From assembly GCF_900172375.1 (NCBI RefSeq), contig NZ_FWFS01000001.1:1-64000 (forward strand): 64,000 nucleotides of DNA. The letters run 5' to 3'. Shown here piece by piece: positions 1-7,907 of the stretch. A model generated the notes under the pieces. It did not search any database. It was not told the DNA's origin and was given only the letters and a program-made list of their open reading frames with translations. The first letter of the stretch is position 1. Each line of letters begins with the position of its first letter. Origin of the DNA: Aquimixticola soesokkakensis. Its GTDB lineage: Bacteria > Pseudomonadota > Alphaproteobacteria > Rhodobacterales > Rhodobacteraceae. A program made the position numbers and the translations under genes.

Positions 1-248
1 CCAACTTGAAGACCCAGTTCCTTCAATTCCTGCGTCATGCGCGGACGGCCATAGCTGCCCAAGCTGAGCCGATGTTGTTCGCGGATATATGCCAGAAGGA
101 TCATGTCACGACGCTGGCGATGTGAGGGCGGCCTGCGACGCCACGCCCGTAGCCCACGATCTGAAACCTTCATCATGCGGCACAGATACGCACGTGAAAG
201 ATCTCCGCGATACTCCGCAATGAATTGAAATCTCATTGGGTCGGGCAT
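1..248 (-). CDS. IS3-family transposase OrfB, N-terminal part (3' end outside window)
   Basis: The frame reads MPDPMRFQFIAEYRG, then LSRAYLCRMMKVSDRGL and SLGSYGRPRMTQELKELGL. This is the HTH_21 region that precedes the rve integrase domain in IS3-family OrfB proteins. The catalytic DDE residues lie beyond the window. The same frame stays open upstream to about 300 (FFASHGGHDRHWSEG), then meets a TGA just downstream of the OrfA slippery run. Expression as an OrfA-OrfB fusion would therefore need more than the usual -1 shift. The ATG at 246-248 is a guess; 234-236 is an alternative. Confidence 0.75.
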   Translation of the reverse strand, partial: MPDPMRFQFIAEYRGDLSRAYLCRMMKVSDRGLRAWRRRPPSHRQRRDMILLAYIREQHRLSLGSYGRPRMTQELKELGLQV

Positions 249-328
249 GCCCTCGGACCAATGGCGGTCATGCCCTCCATGGCTCGCGAAGAAACCTCTC
301 GGGACATTCTTTCAGAATGCCCTGCCGG

Positions 329-583
329 TCAGTGGATCGCGGCCTTTTTTAACACCTCCCGCGCCTCCCGCAGAATACGGTTCTCTTTGCGCAAGCGCTC
401 ATTCTCGCGGCGCAACTCCGCGTCCTCAGCTGCTGTTGGATCTGTCGAGTACTCTCGCATCCACTTGCCCAAGGTCGAAAAACCAACCCCAAGGTCCGAC
501 GCAACCTGTCGCCGTGTCAGGCCGCTGTGCGTCGCGATCCGAACCGCCTCGCGCTTGAAGTCTTCACTATGTTTGGGGGCCAT
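329..583 (-). CDS. IS3-family transposase OrfA
   Basis: An 84-residue protein with an HTH_Tnp_1 fold. The opening MAPKHSEDFKREAVRIA and the helix-turn-helix TRRQVASDLGVGFSTLGKW occupy residues 1-45. A leucine-zipper-like coiled coil (AELRRENERLRKENRILRE) follows. It binds the ends of the element and helps assemble OrfAB. Near its end is an A6G run (TTA AAA AAG on the minus strand, about 348-355), which is the typical IS3 slippery site. A short stem with arms GGCATTCT and AGAATG(T)CC lies downstream. The start at 581-583 follows GGAGAGCGGAT, which gives a good ribosome binding site. Confidence 0.88.
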   Translation of the reverse strand: MAPKHSEDFKREAVRIATHSGLTRRQVASDLGVGFSTLGKWMREYSTDPTAAEDAELRRENERLRKENRILREAREVLKKAAIH

Positions 584-1031
584 ATCCGCTCTCCTTCATG
601 GCGAGCATTGCTCGCAGAAAACCGGAACGGAAGTGATGCAAGTCCACCAGTGCTTCGCTCAGCCTTTGACAGACAACGTCCAGCGGTTGCCCTGTGAGCG
701 ATGCCTGCGACAGTCCGCGGCTATCAGCAAAAGTGCCGTCCCCGCCGAGAGAGGAGTGGACGGAGTAAAGATCGCCGCCTGTGTTATATACGCTTCCGAA
801 CCTTCGAGGGCCGACCGAGCTTCCGCCCGTGGCGGTGCGCGCATAGTGACCTAACGAGCGCTGGAGGTCGTGCGGATCTCTTGTTCGGAGGTATTTCCCG
901 AAGCTTCGACGAAATGCCTGAAACCGTTTGGGTTCGGCCTGCGGAACCGGCTTTCCGGGCTCGTCGTCTGCCCAAGGGGGCACCAGTGGCTGATTCCGAC
1001 CTGACCCTTTTGAGGAGGCTGAGGTGCCCAT
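567..1031 (-). pseudogene. qatB: QatB-like defence protein, truncated by the IS insertion
   Basis: The protein begins MGTSASSKGSGRNQPLVPPW and continues with RFQAFRRSFGKYLRTRD and LGHYARTATGGSSVGPRRFG. This is the N-terminal pattern I recognise for QatB of the Qat (QueC-like associated with ATPase and TatD) anti-phage systems. The native sequence appears to run to about 647 (CQRLSEALV). The last 25 or so codons, to the stop at 567, are IS DNA (see the IS entry), so the C-terminal part is lost. The ATG at 1029-1031 sits 3 bp after the qatA stop codon, so the two genes were an operon. The molecular role of QatB is unknown. Confidence 0.7.
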
Positions 1032-1034
1032 CCT

Positions 1035-2800
1035 TTATTCCCCCTGCCTCTTATCTTTCATGAGGCTCGCCATCCATGCTGGGACCTTGGGCAGAGCATC
1101 AACAAATCGGACCACCCGGGCGTGGGCCTCTTCGGACGACTGTGCGAGAAGAACGGCACCGCAAAAATCTGCGCGGATCTTCGACCAGTCGAGATCCCGT
1201 TTCATAGAGGCGCAAAGCTCGTCCATGAGATCGCCCTTTTCGGCCTCTGCAACTGTCGCAATCGCGTCCTTAGAAGCTTTCGAATTTATGGTGGCGGTTT
1301 TTCGAAGTATTTCGAGTGCCGCCGCGGCCGCTTGGCTCAGGCCCACAGAGACAGATTGAATGGGTAGGGTTTCACGAGATAGATAGAAGACGGCGCGAAG
1401 GTCTACACCGCCGAGAGCCGGCTCGAGGCGAAGCCAGTCTTGGATGAAAGGTCTGTGCTTCTGCCACTCCTTCGGGATCTCGTTTTCTATAGACTCATCG
1501 TCATCGTGCGGAATGGCCTCGAGCCGTGTGAGAAGATCAATTTTGCCCTTGTCGGCTTCGTTGACCAGTCGGCCGAATGAGCGGATTGCCTCGCCGTCCA
1601 TGCAGCGCTCGAACAAAGCCAGCTTGGCGATCAAGCTTTCATCGAATGGCATCTTCCTTCGACGCGCAACCGCGGCCCGCATGCGAATGACGTTTAGAAG
1701 CCGCTTTACAATTCGAGGATTGCCTTGCACTCGCTCGGCGTAAGCGAGCTGGTTGGCGACGAGCTCCATCGTATCGAGATTTCCCCGCACTGCATGGCTG
1801 GATGAAAGCTTCAGTATCGCCGCCACCTCCTCGACAGTAATCGGCGGCTCGTCGGACCAGCTTCGGCGTAGTTTGGCGATGAGCGTGAGGCGAAGTTCCT
1901 CTACATCGTCTTCACCAAGATCACCCTGGGAAGCAGCAAGCATGAAGAGATATGCCCGGACCTCCTGAAGCCCGAGTTTCGGAACCCGAACTGGTACGTT
2001 AATCAGTTTGTCCAGATAGTCCGAGACGTGCCTGTCGCCTGGCCCGGAGAAGTGTTTTGCGACTGAATGCCTGATCATGTCTTCGTCGGCCGCAACGATG
2101 AAGGCAGTTTTCGGCAAGAACAGGAACAGCCGCATTGCCTCAAGGGTCGCAATTGTATTGGGGGGCAGGCATCGGTCAAGGTTGTCGACGAAAACGACAA
2201 GTCGTCGGTCTATCGCGCTCAAGAGACTAGAAAATTTGGCCCTGAAAGCATCGATTTCTTCCGGGGGGGGTGTTTTTCTTTCTCCCGAAGCAAGCCGCCA
2301 AGCGCTCTTCCCCGTCCTTGATCCCCTTGCGGGCGTCTCCGACATCCTCAACATCTCCCTCACCGCTAACGATGTTTCCAAGCGCTCCCAATCCCTTGGT
2401 AATGCCCCCGAAGGTTGGGATGCCCAGTGCCAACGCCCCCATGTCCATGGCAATCCCCATAACCTTCAGCTTGTCCACTCTGCGATAAAAACTGGCGGCA
2501 CTTTCCTTCTTGTCTTTAGGGGCTGCCGCATAGAGGCTCTACGCGATCACAGTCATCAGAGCACACTTGGCCTCGTCGAAGTCCTGGTAGAGCCAGGCAT
2601 CAAAGTCGACAACAACATACCGATCGTCCGACAGTTCCTGAGAGATAAGGCGTAATATGCTGAACTTATCACCCCCCCCAACACCCGTAGACGCCGATGG
2701 AGGTTGGCAGCATTGAATCGTCGGATAAGATTTCGGCGATCATTTCCGAAACTTCCGAGTAATTCAGATAGTCGATGCGGCTCTCGCTGTCAGACCACAT
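1035..2800 (-). pseudogene. qatA: KAP-family P-loop NTPase (QatA-like), frameshifted and interrupted
   Basis: Three consecutive open pieces on the minus strand together make one KAP NTPase of about 585 codons. The first begins at MWSDSESRIDYLNYSEV (ATG at 2798-2800, after GGGAG) and reaches the Walker A region GVYGCWGG. An 8-C run at 2672-2679 (G8 in the gene) then shifts the frame. Removing one G restores WGGDKFSIL, in line with the family's WGxGK(S/T). The next piece reads VVVDFDAWLYQDFDEAK and carries an in-frame TAG at 2539-2541. It shifts again at an 8-G run at 2263-2270. The last piece, PEEIDAFRAKF to the stop at 1035, holds Walker B (LVVFVDNLDRCLP) and the C-terminal half. Even after frame repair, Walker A has D and F where G and S/T are expected. 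In Qat defence this protein is the ATPase. Homopolymer sequencing error could explain the shifts, but not the TAG or the Walker A changes. Confidence 0.75.
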
Positions 2801-2949
2801 AGCTGAACGCTCCCGGAAAACGCCGCCCCCCTTAAAAAATAGAATGATACGATATGCGGTGCGGGTCTCCTGCGAGACCGGCCACCAATCGTACAATAAT
2901 CTCTATTTGAACTGACAAATATGCGCGTGTAAAGCCAGCATCTTGCAAC

Positions 2950-3270
2950 TTATTGGAGATGCAGATGGCCTCGCACAGGAAACTGTTGGCCGCCACAATT
3001 AGAACAAGGGGGCAGAATCTCCACTCCGTTCCCAGAGTACACTAGACCATATTTGGGATCCGACAGCAGCTCGCTGACTAAGGCGTAGTGACGGCCTGCG
3101 CTTGGGGTAATGTCTGAATCGAGGGGCCGCAGCGCAGCATCTTTAACACCGGCTGGATGTCAGCAAAGGGTCGTAGAGTGAGCTCGAGCCTGTTCACGGA
3201 CCTCCATCGGAGGTGTGCGAATCTCGCGAAATATCTGCCTGTAATAGGGCTCCTCTAAAAGCAAAAGCGC
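2950..3270 (-). pseudogene. Unrecognised open frame with one in-frame stop, between the Qat remnant and tRNA-Lys
   Basis: Read on the minus strand, this frame gives LLEEPYYRQIFREIRTPPMEV, an in-frame TGA near 3165, then GRHYALVSELLSDPKYGLVY. It ends NCGGQQFPVRGHLHLQ at the TAA at 2950-2952. It looks protein-like: mixed composition, a CxxC pair and a defined stop. I cannot assign a family. The place next to the tRNA 3' end is where an island integrase would normally sit, but no tyrosine recombinase motif is visible. It may be a decayed small gene or chance. The short stretch 2801-2949 shows nothing beyond the qatA upstream region. Confidence 0.25.
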
Positions 3271-3344
3271 CAATCGATGTGTCGAAAGGCGCCTAACTTT
3301 TGTCGGAAACGACAAACTTACTGTCGTTCGTCAGAGAGGGAGAG

Positions 3345-3420
3345 TGGTGAGCCGACAGGGGTTCGAACCCTGGACCTACTGATTAAAAGTCAGTTGCTCT
3401 ACCAGCTGAGCTATCGGCTC
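3345..3420 (-). tRNA. tRNA-Lys (anticodon UUU)
   Basis: Read on the minus strand from 3420, the sequence GAGCCGATAGCTCAGCTGG opens a full cloverleaf. It has the anticodon loop CTTTTAA (anticodon TTT), the T-arm GTTCGAACCCC and a closing acceptor strand. The gene ends at 3348, followed by an encoded CCA at 3345-3347. Its 3' end points into the accessory region at 1-3345, which is the arrangement expected when an island integrates at a tRNA 3' end. Confidence 0.96.
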
Positions 3421-3565
3421 TCACCATATCAACATCATCGCGGTGCGGTGACATTGCGTCTGCCTCTTGGCGTGTGGCGGGGAACTAAACCGAGTGGCGC
3501 GGACCGTCAAGCAGAAATCTGAACATATCTTTCAAAAACCCGCAGCAGGGTTTATATGCCCGCCC

Positions 3566-4402
3566 ATGCAAGACACCAAAATCGCCCCCCGCCCCCTGCC
3601 GTTCGTCAAAATGCACGGTCTGGGCAATGACTTTGTGATCATCGACTCACGCGGCAGGGATGCCCGCGTGACGCCTGCCCTTGCGCGCGCGCTCGGGGAT
3701 CGCAACCGTGGCGTGGGATTTGACCAGCTCGGTGAAATCCGCGACGGGGACAACAGCGATATCACGCTCGACTTCTGGAATGCAGACGGCAGCCGTGCAG
3801 GCGCCTGCGGCAACGCCACCCGCTGTGTGGGGCGGCTGATGCTTGACGAGGCGGGTGTGGATCGCGTGACCATTCGCACCACGCGCGGGCTTTTGGAGGC
3901 CGTGCGCGCAGGGGATGAGGTGTCGGTCAATATGGGGCATCCGGTGCTGGACTGGACGCAGGTGCCGCTGTCGCAGGCTGTGGATGTCAAGCACCTGCCA
4001 CTTCAGGGCGATCCGGTTGCCGTAGGGATGGGAAACCCCCATGCCGTATTTTTTGTCGATGACATCGCGGCGGTGGATGTGGCCGCGCGCGGCGTCAAAG
4101 TCGAACATGATCCCCTGTTCCCCGAGCGCACCAATGTCGAATTCGCCCAAGTCCGCTCGCGCAACGAGATTCGCATGCGGGTCTGGGAACGCGGCACGGG
4201 CATCACGCTGGCCTGCGGGTCGGGGGCCTGCGCCACCGCTGTGGCGGCCTCCCTGCGTGGCCTGACCGAGCGGCAGGTCCGCATGGAGGTCGACGGCGGC
4301 TGGCTGACGCTGGAGTGGCGCGAGGACGGGGTCTGGATGACAGGCCCGACCGCCCTGGTCTTCGCGGCCGAATTGTCGCCCGCCTTTCTGGAGGCCCTGT
4401 AA
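3566..4402 (+). CDS. dapF: Diaminopimelate epimerase DapF
   Basis: Converts LL-diaminopimelate to meso-diaminopimelate for lysine and peptidoglycan synthesis in the cytoplasm. The 278-residue length fits the family. Both catalytic cysteines are present: Cys81 in [16 protein letters not shown] and Cys217 in [11 protein letters not shown]. The substrate-binding region [10 protein letters not shown] is near residue 18. The ATG at 3566 is preferred over an upstream in-frame start, because homologues begin close to the conserved [11 protein letters not shown] segment. The stop TAA abuts the mtaB ATG, so the two genes are probably co-transcribed. Confidence 0.95.
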   Translation: MQDTKIAPRPLPFVKMHGLGNDFVIIDSRGRDARVTPALARALGDRNRGVGFDQLGEIRDGDNSDITLDFWNADGSRAGACGNATRCVGRLMLDEAGVDRVTIRTTRGLLEAVRAGDEVSVNMGHPVLDWTQVPLSQAVDVKHLPLQGDPVAVGMGNPHAVFFVDDIAAVDVAARGVKVEHDPLFPERTNVEFAQVRSRNEIRMRVWERGTGITLACGSGACATAVAASLRGLTERQVRMEVDGGWLTLEWREDGVWMTGPTALVFAAELSPAFLEAL

Positions 4403-5662
4403 ATGAGCACGCCGCCGATCTTTGCGACGCTGGGCTGTCGTCTGAATTCCTACGAAACCGAAGCCATGAAAGACCTTGCTGCCAAGGCAGGCGTCGAGGG
4501 GGCGGTGGTGGTCAACACCTGCGCCGTCACCGCCGAAGCCGTGCGCAAGGCACGTCAGGAAATCCGCAAGCTGCGGCGCGAAAACCCAGACGCCAAGATC
4601 ATCGTTACCGGCTGCGCCGCGCAGACCGAACCGGACACTTTTGTGGCGATGTCCGAGGTTGATCTCGTGATCGGCAACTCCGAGAAAATGCAACCCGAGA
4701 CATGGACCGCGCTGGGGCCGAATTTCATCGGTGACACCGAGCGCGTGCAGGTCGATGACATCATGTCCGTGACCGAAACTGCGGGCCATCTGATCGACGG
4801 GTTCGGCACCCGCAGCCGCGCCTATGTGCAGGTGCAAAACGGCTGCGACCACCGCTGCACCTTTTGCATCATTCCCTACGGGCGGGGCAATTCGCGCTCG
4901 GTTCCGGCGGGCGTGGTGGTCGACCAGATCAAGCGGCTTGTGGACAAGGGCTACAACGAGGTGGTGCTGACGGGGGTCGATTTGACAAGCTGGGGGGCGG
5001 ACCTTCCGGCGCAACCCCATCTGGGCGATCTGGTGCTGCGCATCCTGAAACTGGTGCCCGACCTGCCCCGCCTGCGCATTTCCTCGATTGATTCGATTGA
5101 GGCGGATGAGGCGTTGATGCAGGCGATCGCGACCGAGCCGCGTCTGATGCCGCATCTGCATCTGAGCCTGCAAGCGGGCGATGACATGATTCTCAAACGG
5201 ATGAAGCGGCGCCATCTGCGCGACGATGCCATCCGTTTTTGCGAAGAGGCGCGCAAGCTGCGCCCCGACATGACCTATGGCGCGGATATCATCGCCGGTT
5301 TTCCGACCGAAACCGAGGCGATGTTCGACAACTCGCTCAAACTCGTGGCGGACTGCGATCTGACGTGGCTGCACGTCTTTCCCTATTCGAAACGCGAAGG
5401 CACGCCTGCGGCGAAAATCCCGAGCCAGGTGAATGGCAAGGCGATCAAGGAGCGCGCCGCGCGTCTGCGCGCCGCCGGCGAGGCGCAGGTGCAAAAGCAT
5501 CTGGCCGCGCAAGTCGGGCGCTCCCATCACATCCTGATGGAAAACCCGCTGATGGGGCGCACCGAGCAATTTACCGAAGTGGCTTTCGACACGCCGCGAA
5601 TCGAGGGGTCTGTGGTCCGGGCCGCCATCATCGGCCTGCGCGGCAACCAGTTGCTGGCGTGA
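4403..5662 (+). CDS. mtaB: tRNA t6A37 methylthiotransferase MtaB (radical SAM)
   Basis: Adds a methylthio group to C2 of N6-threonylcarbamoyladenosine at position 37 of ANN-decoding tRNAs, giving ms2t6A. The N-terminal UPF0004 domain has iron-sulfur cysteines at about 12, 40 and 71. The radical SAM cluster motif CDHRCTFC is at 148-155. The 419-residue length is typical of MtaB. The call over MiaB or RimO rests on the overall sequence (GCRLNSYE, HLHLSLQAGDD) and is fairly secure. It starts on the base after the dapF stop and overlaps the next gene by 4 bases. Confidence 0.9.
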   Translation: MSTPPIFATLGCRLNSYETEAMKDLAAKAGVEGAVVVNTCAVTAEAVRKARQEIRKLRRENPDAKIIVTGCAAQTEPDTFVAMSEVDLVIGNSEKMQPETWTALGPNFIGDTERVQVDDIMSVTETAGHLIDGFGTRSRAYVQVQNGCDHRCTFCIIPYGRGNSRSVPAGVVVDQIKRLVDKGYNEVVLTGVDLTSWGADLPAQPHLGDLVLRILKLVPDLPRLRISSIDSIEADEALMQAIATEPRLMPHLHLSLQAGDDMILKRMKRRHLRDDAIRFCEEARKLRPDMTYGADIIAGFPTETEAMFDNSLKLVADCDLTWLHVFPYSKREGTPAAKIPSQVNGKAIKERAARLRAAGEAQVQKHLAAQVGRSHHILMENPLMGRTEQFTEVAFDTPRIEGSVVRAAIIGLRGNQLLA

Positions 5663-6294
5663 GCACTCTGCCGATTCTCTATTCCTTTCGCCGCTGCCCT
5701 TACGCGATGCGTGCGCGTCTGGCGTTGGCAAGCGCGGGTGTTGCGGTCGAGCTGCGCGAGGTGGTCTTGCGCGACAAACCCGCCGAATTGATCGCCGCCT
5801 CGCCAAAAGCCACGGTGCCGGTTCTGGTCATCGGCCCGCAAGTGATCGACGAAAGTCGCGACATCATGGATTGGGCGCTGGCCCAAAACGACCCCGAAGG
5901 ATGGCGCGACATGCCTGCCGCAGGCCACGACTGGATTGCGCAGATCGACGGCCCGTTCAAACAGGCCCTTGATCGCTACAAATACGAAACCCGCTACGAG
6001 GGCGTCATCGCCTTGGACGAGCGCGCGAAAGCTGTTGATATTTTGCAACAGGTTGATGCCGCTCTGCGCGACAGCGACTGGCTGTTTGGCGCGCGACCCT
6101 GCCTTGCCGACATGGCCACGCTCACCTTCGTGCGCCAATTCGCCCAGGTGGATCGCGCTTGGTTCGACGCGCAGGGTTGGGATGGCGTCAAGCGCTGGCT
6201 GGACGCCTTTGTGACCTCCGAACGCTTTGCCGCGATCATGGGAAAATACCCGAAATGGCAGGCGGGCGATGCACCCACCCGCTTTGGCCCTTAA
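5659..6294 (+). CDS. Glutathione S-transferase-like protein (thioredoxin-fold N-domain)
   Basis: A protein of 211 residues. The N-terminal thioredoxin-like domain has a CPYA motif at residues 13-16 (FRRCPYAMRARLAL). The cis-proline segment ATVPVLV follows, then an all-alpha C-terminal domain. CPYx recalls glutaredoxin-2 and omega-class GSTs, so a thiol-transferase role is possible; the substrate is unknown. The GTG start at 5659 overlaps the mtaB TGA (GTGA), which supports translational coupling in a dapF-mtaB-gst operon. The gene converges with the porin gene downstream, overlapping it by 4 bases. Confidence 0.8.
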   Translation: MSTLPILYSFRRCPYAMRARLALASAGVAVELREVVLRDKPAELIAASPKATVPVLVIGPQVIDESRDIMDWALAQNDPEGWRDMPAAGHDWIAQIDGPFKQALDRYKYETRYEGVIALDERAKAVDILQQVDAALRDSDWLFGARPCLADMATLTFVRQFAQVDRAWFDAQGWDGVKRWLDAFVTSERFAAIMGKYPKWQAGDAPTRFGP

Positions 6295-6956
6295 AAACGG
6301 TAGCTGACGCCGAAATTCAGCGCGTTGGTGATGATGTTGGTTTCCAACGTATCCCCCGCCCCGGAGTCCAGATCGGCCTTGTTCATCGAATAGGTGCCCT
6401 GGTACTCGCCAAACACGCCCCAAGTTTCGGTAATGTCATATTTGACACCTGCTGTCAGGCGCACTGCGGGGCCGGTGTACTGATAGCCGTATGTTTTCAC
6501 ACCGCCGGTCTTCTGCACCTCGACATGCGGCACCGCGATGCCCAGACCGGCGCCGACATAGGGCGTGAGGCCCATGAACGCATCCGTCCAGCGGCGCATG
6601 ACATTGGCGGTCAGAATGTTCAGACCATCGGTGAATTCCAGCACGTCATAGCCATTGGCGGCGCGGGTGTCGTCATTGGCATAGACTTTGTCATGGGTAA
6701 ATTCGGCCCCGAACCCCCATTCATTGGGCAACCAGTATGTGGCGCGAAGCCCGTAGTAGGGGGGCATTTCGAAGGATTTTCCATCCCAGCCAGCGGTGAA
6801 TTCCGTGGACCCGCTGCTGTCATCCACCGTCACGACCGAATGTGGCGCGGTTTGATAGCCGGTGTAGACGCTCAACTCGGTTTCAGCCGTGGCAACAAGC
6901 GGCGTGCAAAGGGCAAGGACGGCGGCAGCACCAAGGGTGCGCAGGGTGGCGGACAT
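6291..6956 (-). CDS. Outer-membrane beta-barrel protein, lipid A oxidase-like (LpxQ family)
   Basis: A 221-residue protein with a signal peptide ending near LVATAETEL and a C-terminal aromatic residue (GVSYRF), the usual barrel-insertion signal. The sequence alternates short beta strands. Segments ELSVYTGYQTAPHS, GKSFEMPPYYGLRATYW and LTPYVGAGLGIAVPHVEV resemble the alphaproteobacterial outer-membrane proteins annotated as lipid A oxidase. In Rhizobium, LpxQ oxidises the proximal glucosamine of lipid A to 2-aminogluconate. Family membership is fairly clear; the enzymatic role is inferred. The start at 6954-6956 follows AGGAGTTTGAA. An upstream extension lacks a ribosome binding site. Confidence 0.65.
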   Translation of the reverse strand: MSATLRTLGAAAVLALCTPLVATAETELSVYTGYQTAPHSVVTVDDSSGSTEFTAGWDGKSFEMPPYYGLRATYWLPNEWGFGAEFTHDKVYANDDTRAANGYDVLEFTDGLNILTANVMRRWTDAFMGLTPYVGAGLGIAVPHVEVQKTGGVKTYGYQYTGPAVRLTAGVKYDITETWGVFGEYQGTYSMNKADLDSGAGDTLETNIITNALNFGVSYRF

Positions 6957-7335
6957 TTCAAACTCCTGAAACGGATTAACTCTCTCTTGATTGCGAGTAA
7001 GTATGAGCGGCGGTGACGGGACAGGCAACCCCGCACCCGACACCGCCCCTGCGCGAAAGCGTCACATAGATGCAGGGGCGCAAGTTTGACAAAACGGGCA
7101 AGACGTTCTGAATTACTACCCAAGGGCAGGTTCCCCTTGCTCTGGGCGCTCTCATCGCGGCTAATCGGACAAAGACCGACTGTCACCCCGCGACAACGCG
7201 CCCCAGTTGAAGATCAATGTTCGCTGGACGTGAAGCATGTGCCTCGCTAAAAGCGCCTGCGAAGGGCTGCATAAAACTGCGGCCCATCACCTATTTCGCC
7301 GGGGCCCCGGCCCGAAGACAATGGAGAATACGCTC
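6957..7335. promoter_or_regulatory. Divergent intergenic region with a possible petABC promoter
   Basis: These 379 bp separate the divergent porin and petA genes. On the plus strand a perfect -35-like TTGACA lies at 7086-7091. The segment 17 bp later (TGAATT, 7109-7114) is only a weak -10 match. A GGAG at 7323-7326 is the likely petA ribosome binding site. No gene, repeat or tRNA was seen. The promoter call is tentative. Confidence 0.3.
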
Positions 7336-7896
7336 GTGTCGCACGCTGAAGAACACGAAGGCACCCGCCGCGACTTTCTGTACTACGCCACTGGCGGTGC
7401 AGGCGTCGTTGTTGCCGGTGCCGCCGTCTGGCCGCTGGTCAATCAGATGAACCCCTCTGCCGATGTGCAAGCTATGTCGTCGATCCGCGTCGATATTAGC
7501 GGCATCGAAACCGGCACGCAGCTGACGGTCAAATGGCTCGGCAAGCCCGTGTTCATCCGTCGCCGCACGCAGACCGAAATCGACGAAGGCCGCGCAGTGC
7601 CGCTGTCGGATCTGGTCGATACCGGTGCCGAAAACGCCAACCTCGCCGCAACGGCCGAAGCCACCGACGAAAACCGCACCCTCGACGAGGCCGGTGAATG
7701 GCTGGTGATGATGGGCGTGTGTACGCACCTTGGCTGTGTGCCCTTGGGTGACGGCGCTGGCGATTTCGACGGCTGGTTCTGCCCCTGCCACGGCTCGCAC
7801 TACGATACCGCCGGTCGCATCCGCAAGGGTCCGGCACCGCGCAACCTGCCTATTCCGGTCGCCGCCTTTGACGGCACCGAACTGATTCTGGGCTGA
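7336..7896 (+). CDS. petA: Ubiquinol-cytochrome c reductase Rieske iron-sulfur subunit
   Basis: The Rieske subunit of the cytochrome bc1 complex passes electrons from ubiquinol at the Qo site to cytochrome c1. With the GTG start the protein has 186 residues. A twin-arginine segment ([11 protein letters not shown]) precedes the single membrane anchor. The 2Fe-2S ligands lie in CTHLGC (Cys129, His131) and CPCHGS (Cys149, His152), with the disulfide partners Cys134 and Cys151. GTG 7336 is chosen because homologues begin MSHAE and GGAG sits 9 bases upstream. An in-frame ATG at 7321 is the alternative. It is first in the petABC operon. Confidence 0.95.
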   Translation: MSHAEEHEGTRRDFLYYATGGAGVVVAGAAVWPLVNQMNPSADVQAMSSIRVDISGIETGTQLTVKWLGKPVFIRRRTQTEIDEGRAVPLSDLVDTGAENANLAATAEATDENRTLDEAGEWLVMMGVCTHLGCVPLGDGAGDFDGWFCPCHGSHYDTAGRIRKGPAPRNLPIPVAAFDGTELILG

Positions 7897-7907
7897 GGGA
7901 GGAACTG

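Larger units (their letters stand above)
1..646 (-). mobile_element. IS3-family insertion sequence (partial, runs off the left edge)
   Basis: This is the upstream end of an IS3-family element read on the minus strand. It has an OrfA with a helix-turn-helix and leucine zipper, then the start of an OrfB transposase in another frame. The rest of OrfB, including the DDE catalytic core, lies outside the window. The right end is placed near 646 because the qatB reading frame to its right stops resembling QatB there. The sequence on the minus strand then begins TGGACTTGCATCACTTCCG. No terminal inverted repeat or target duplication can be checked, because the other end is not in the window. Confidence 0.8.

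Noticed and set aside
2801-3345. Tyrosine integrase of the island next to tRNA-Lys
   Set aside because: No R-H-R-Y motif segments could be read on either strand. The only open frame there has no integrase features.
3647-5806. 719-residue minus-strand open frame over dapF and mtaB
   Set aside because: It is fully antisense to two well-supported genes, has a His/Arg-rich composition typical of shadow frames in GC-rich DNA, and shows no recognisable domain.
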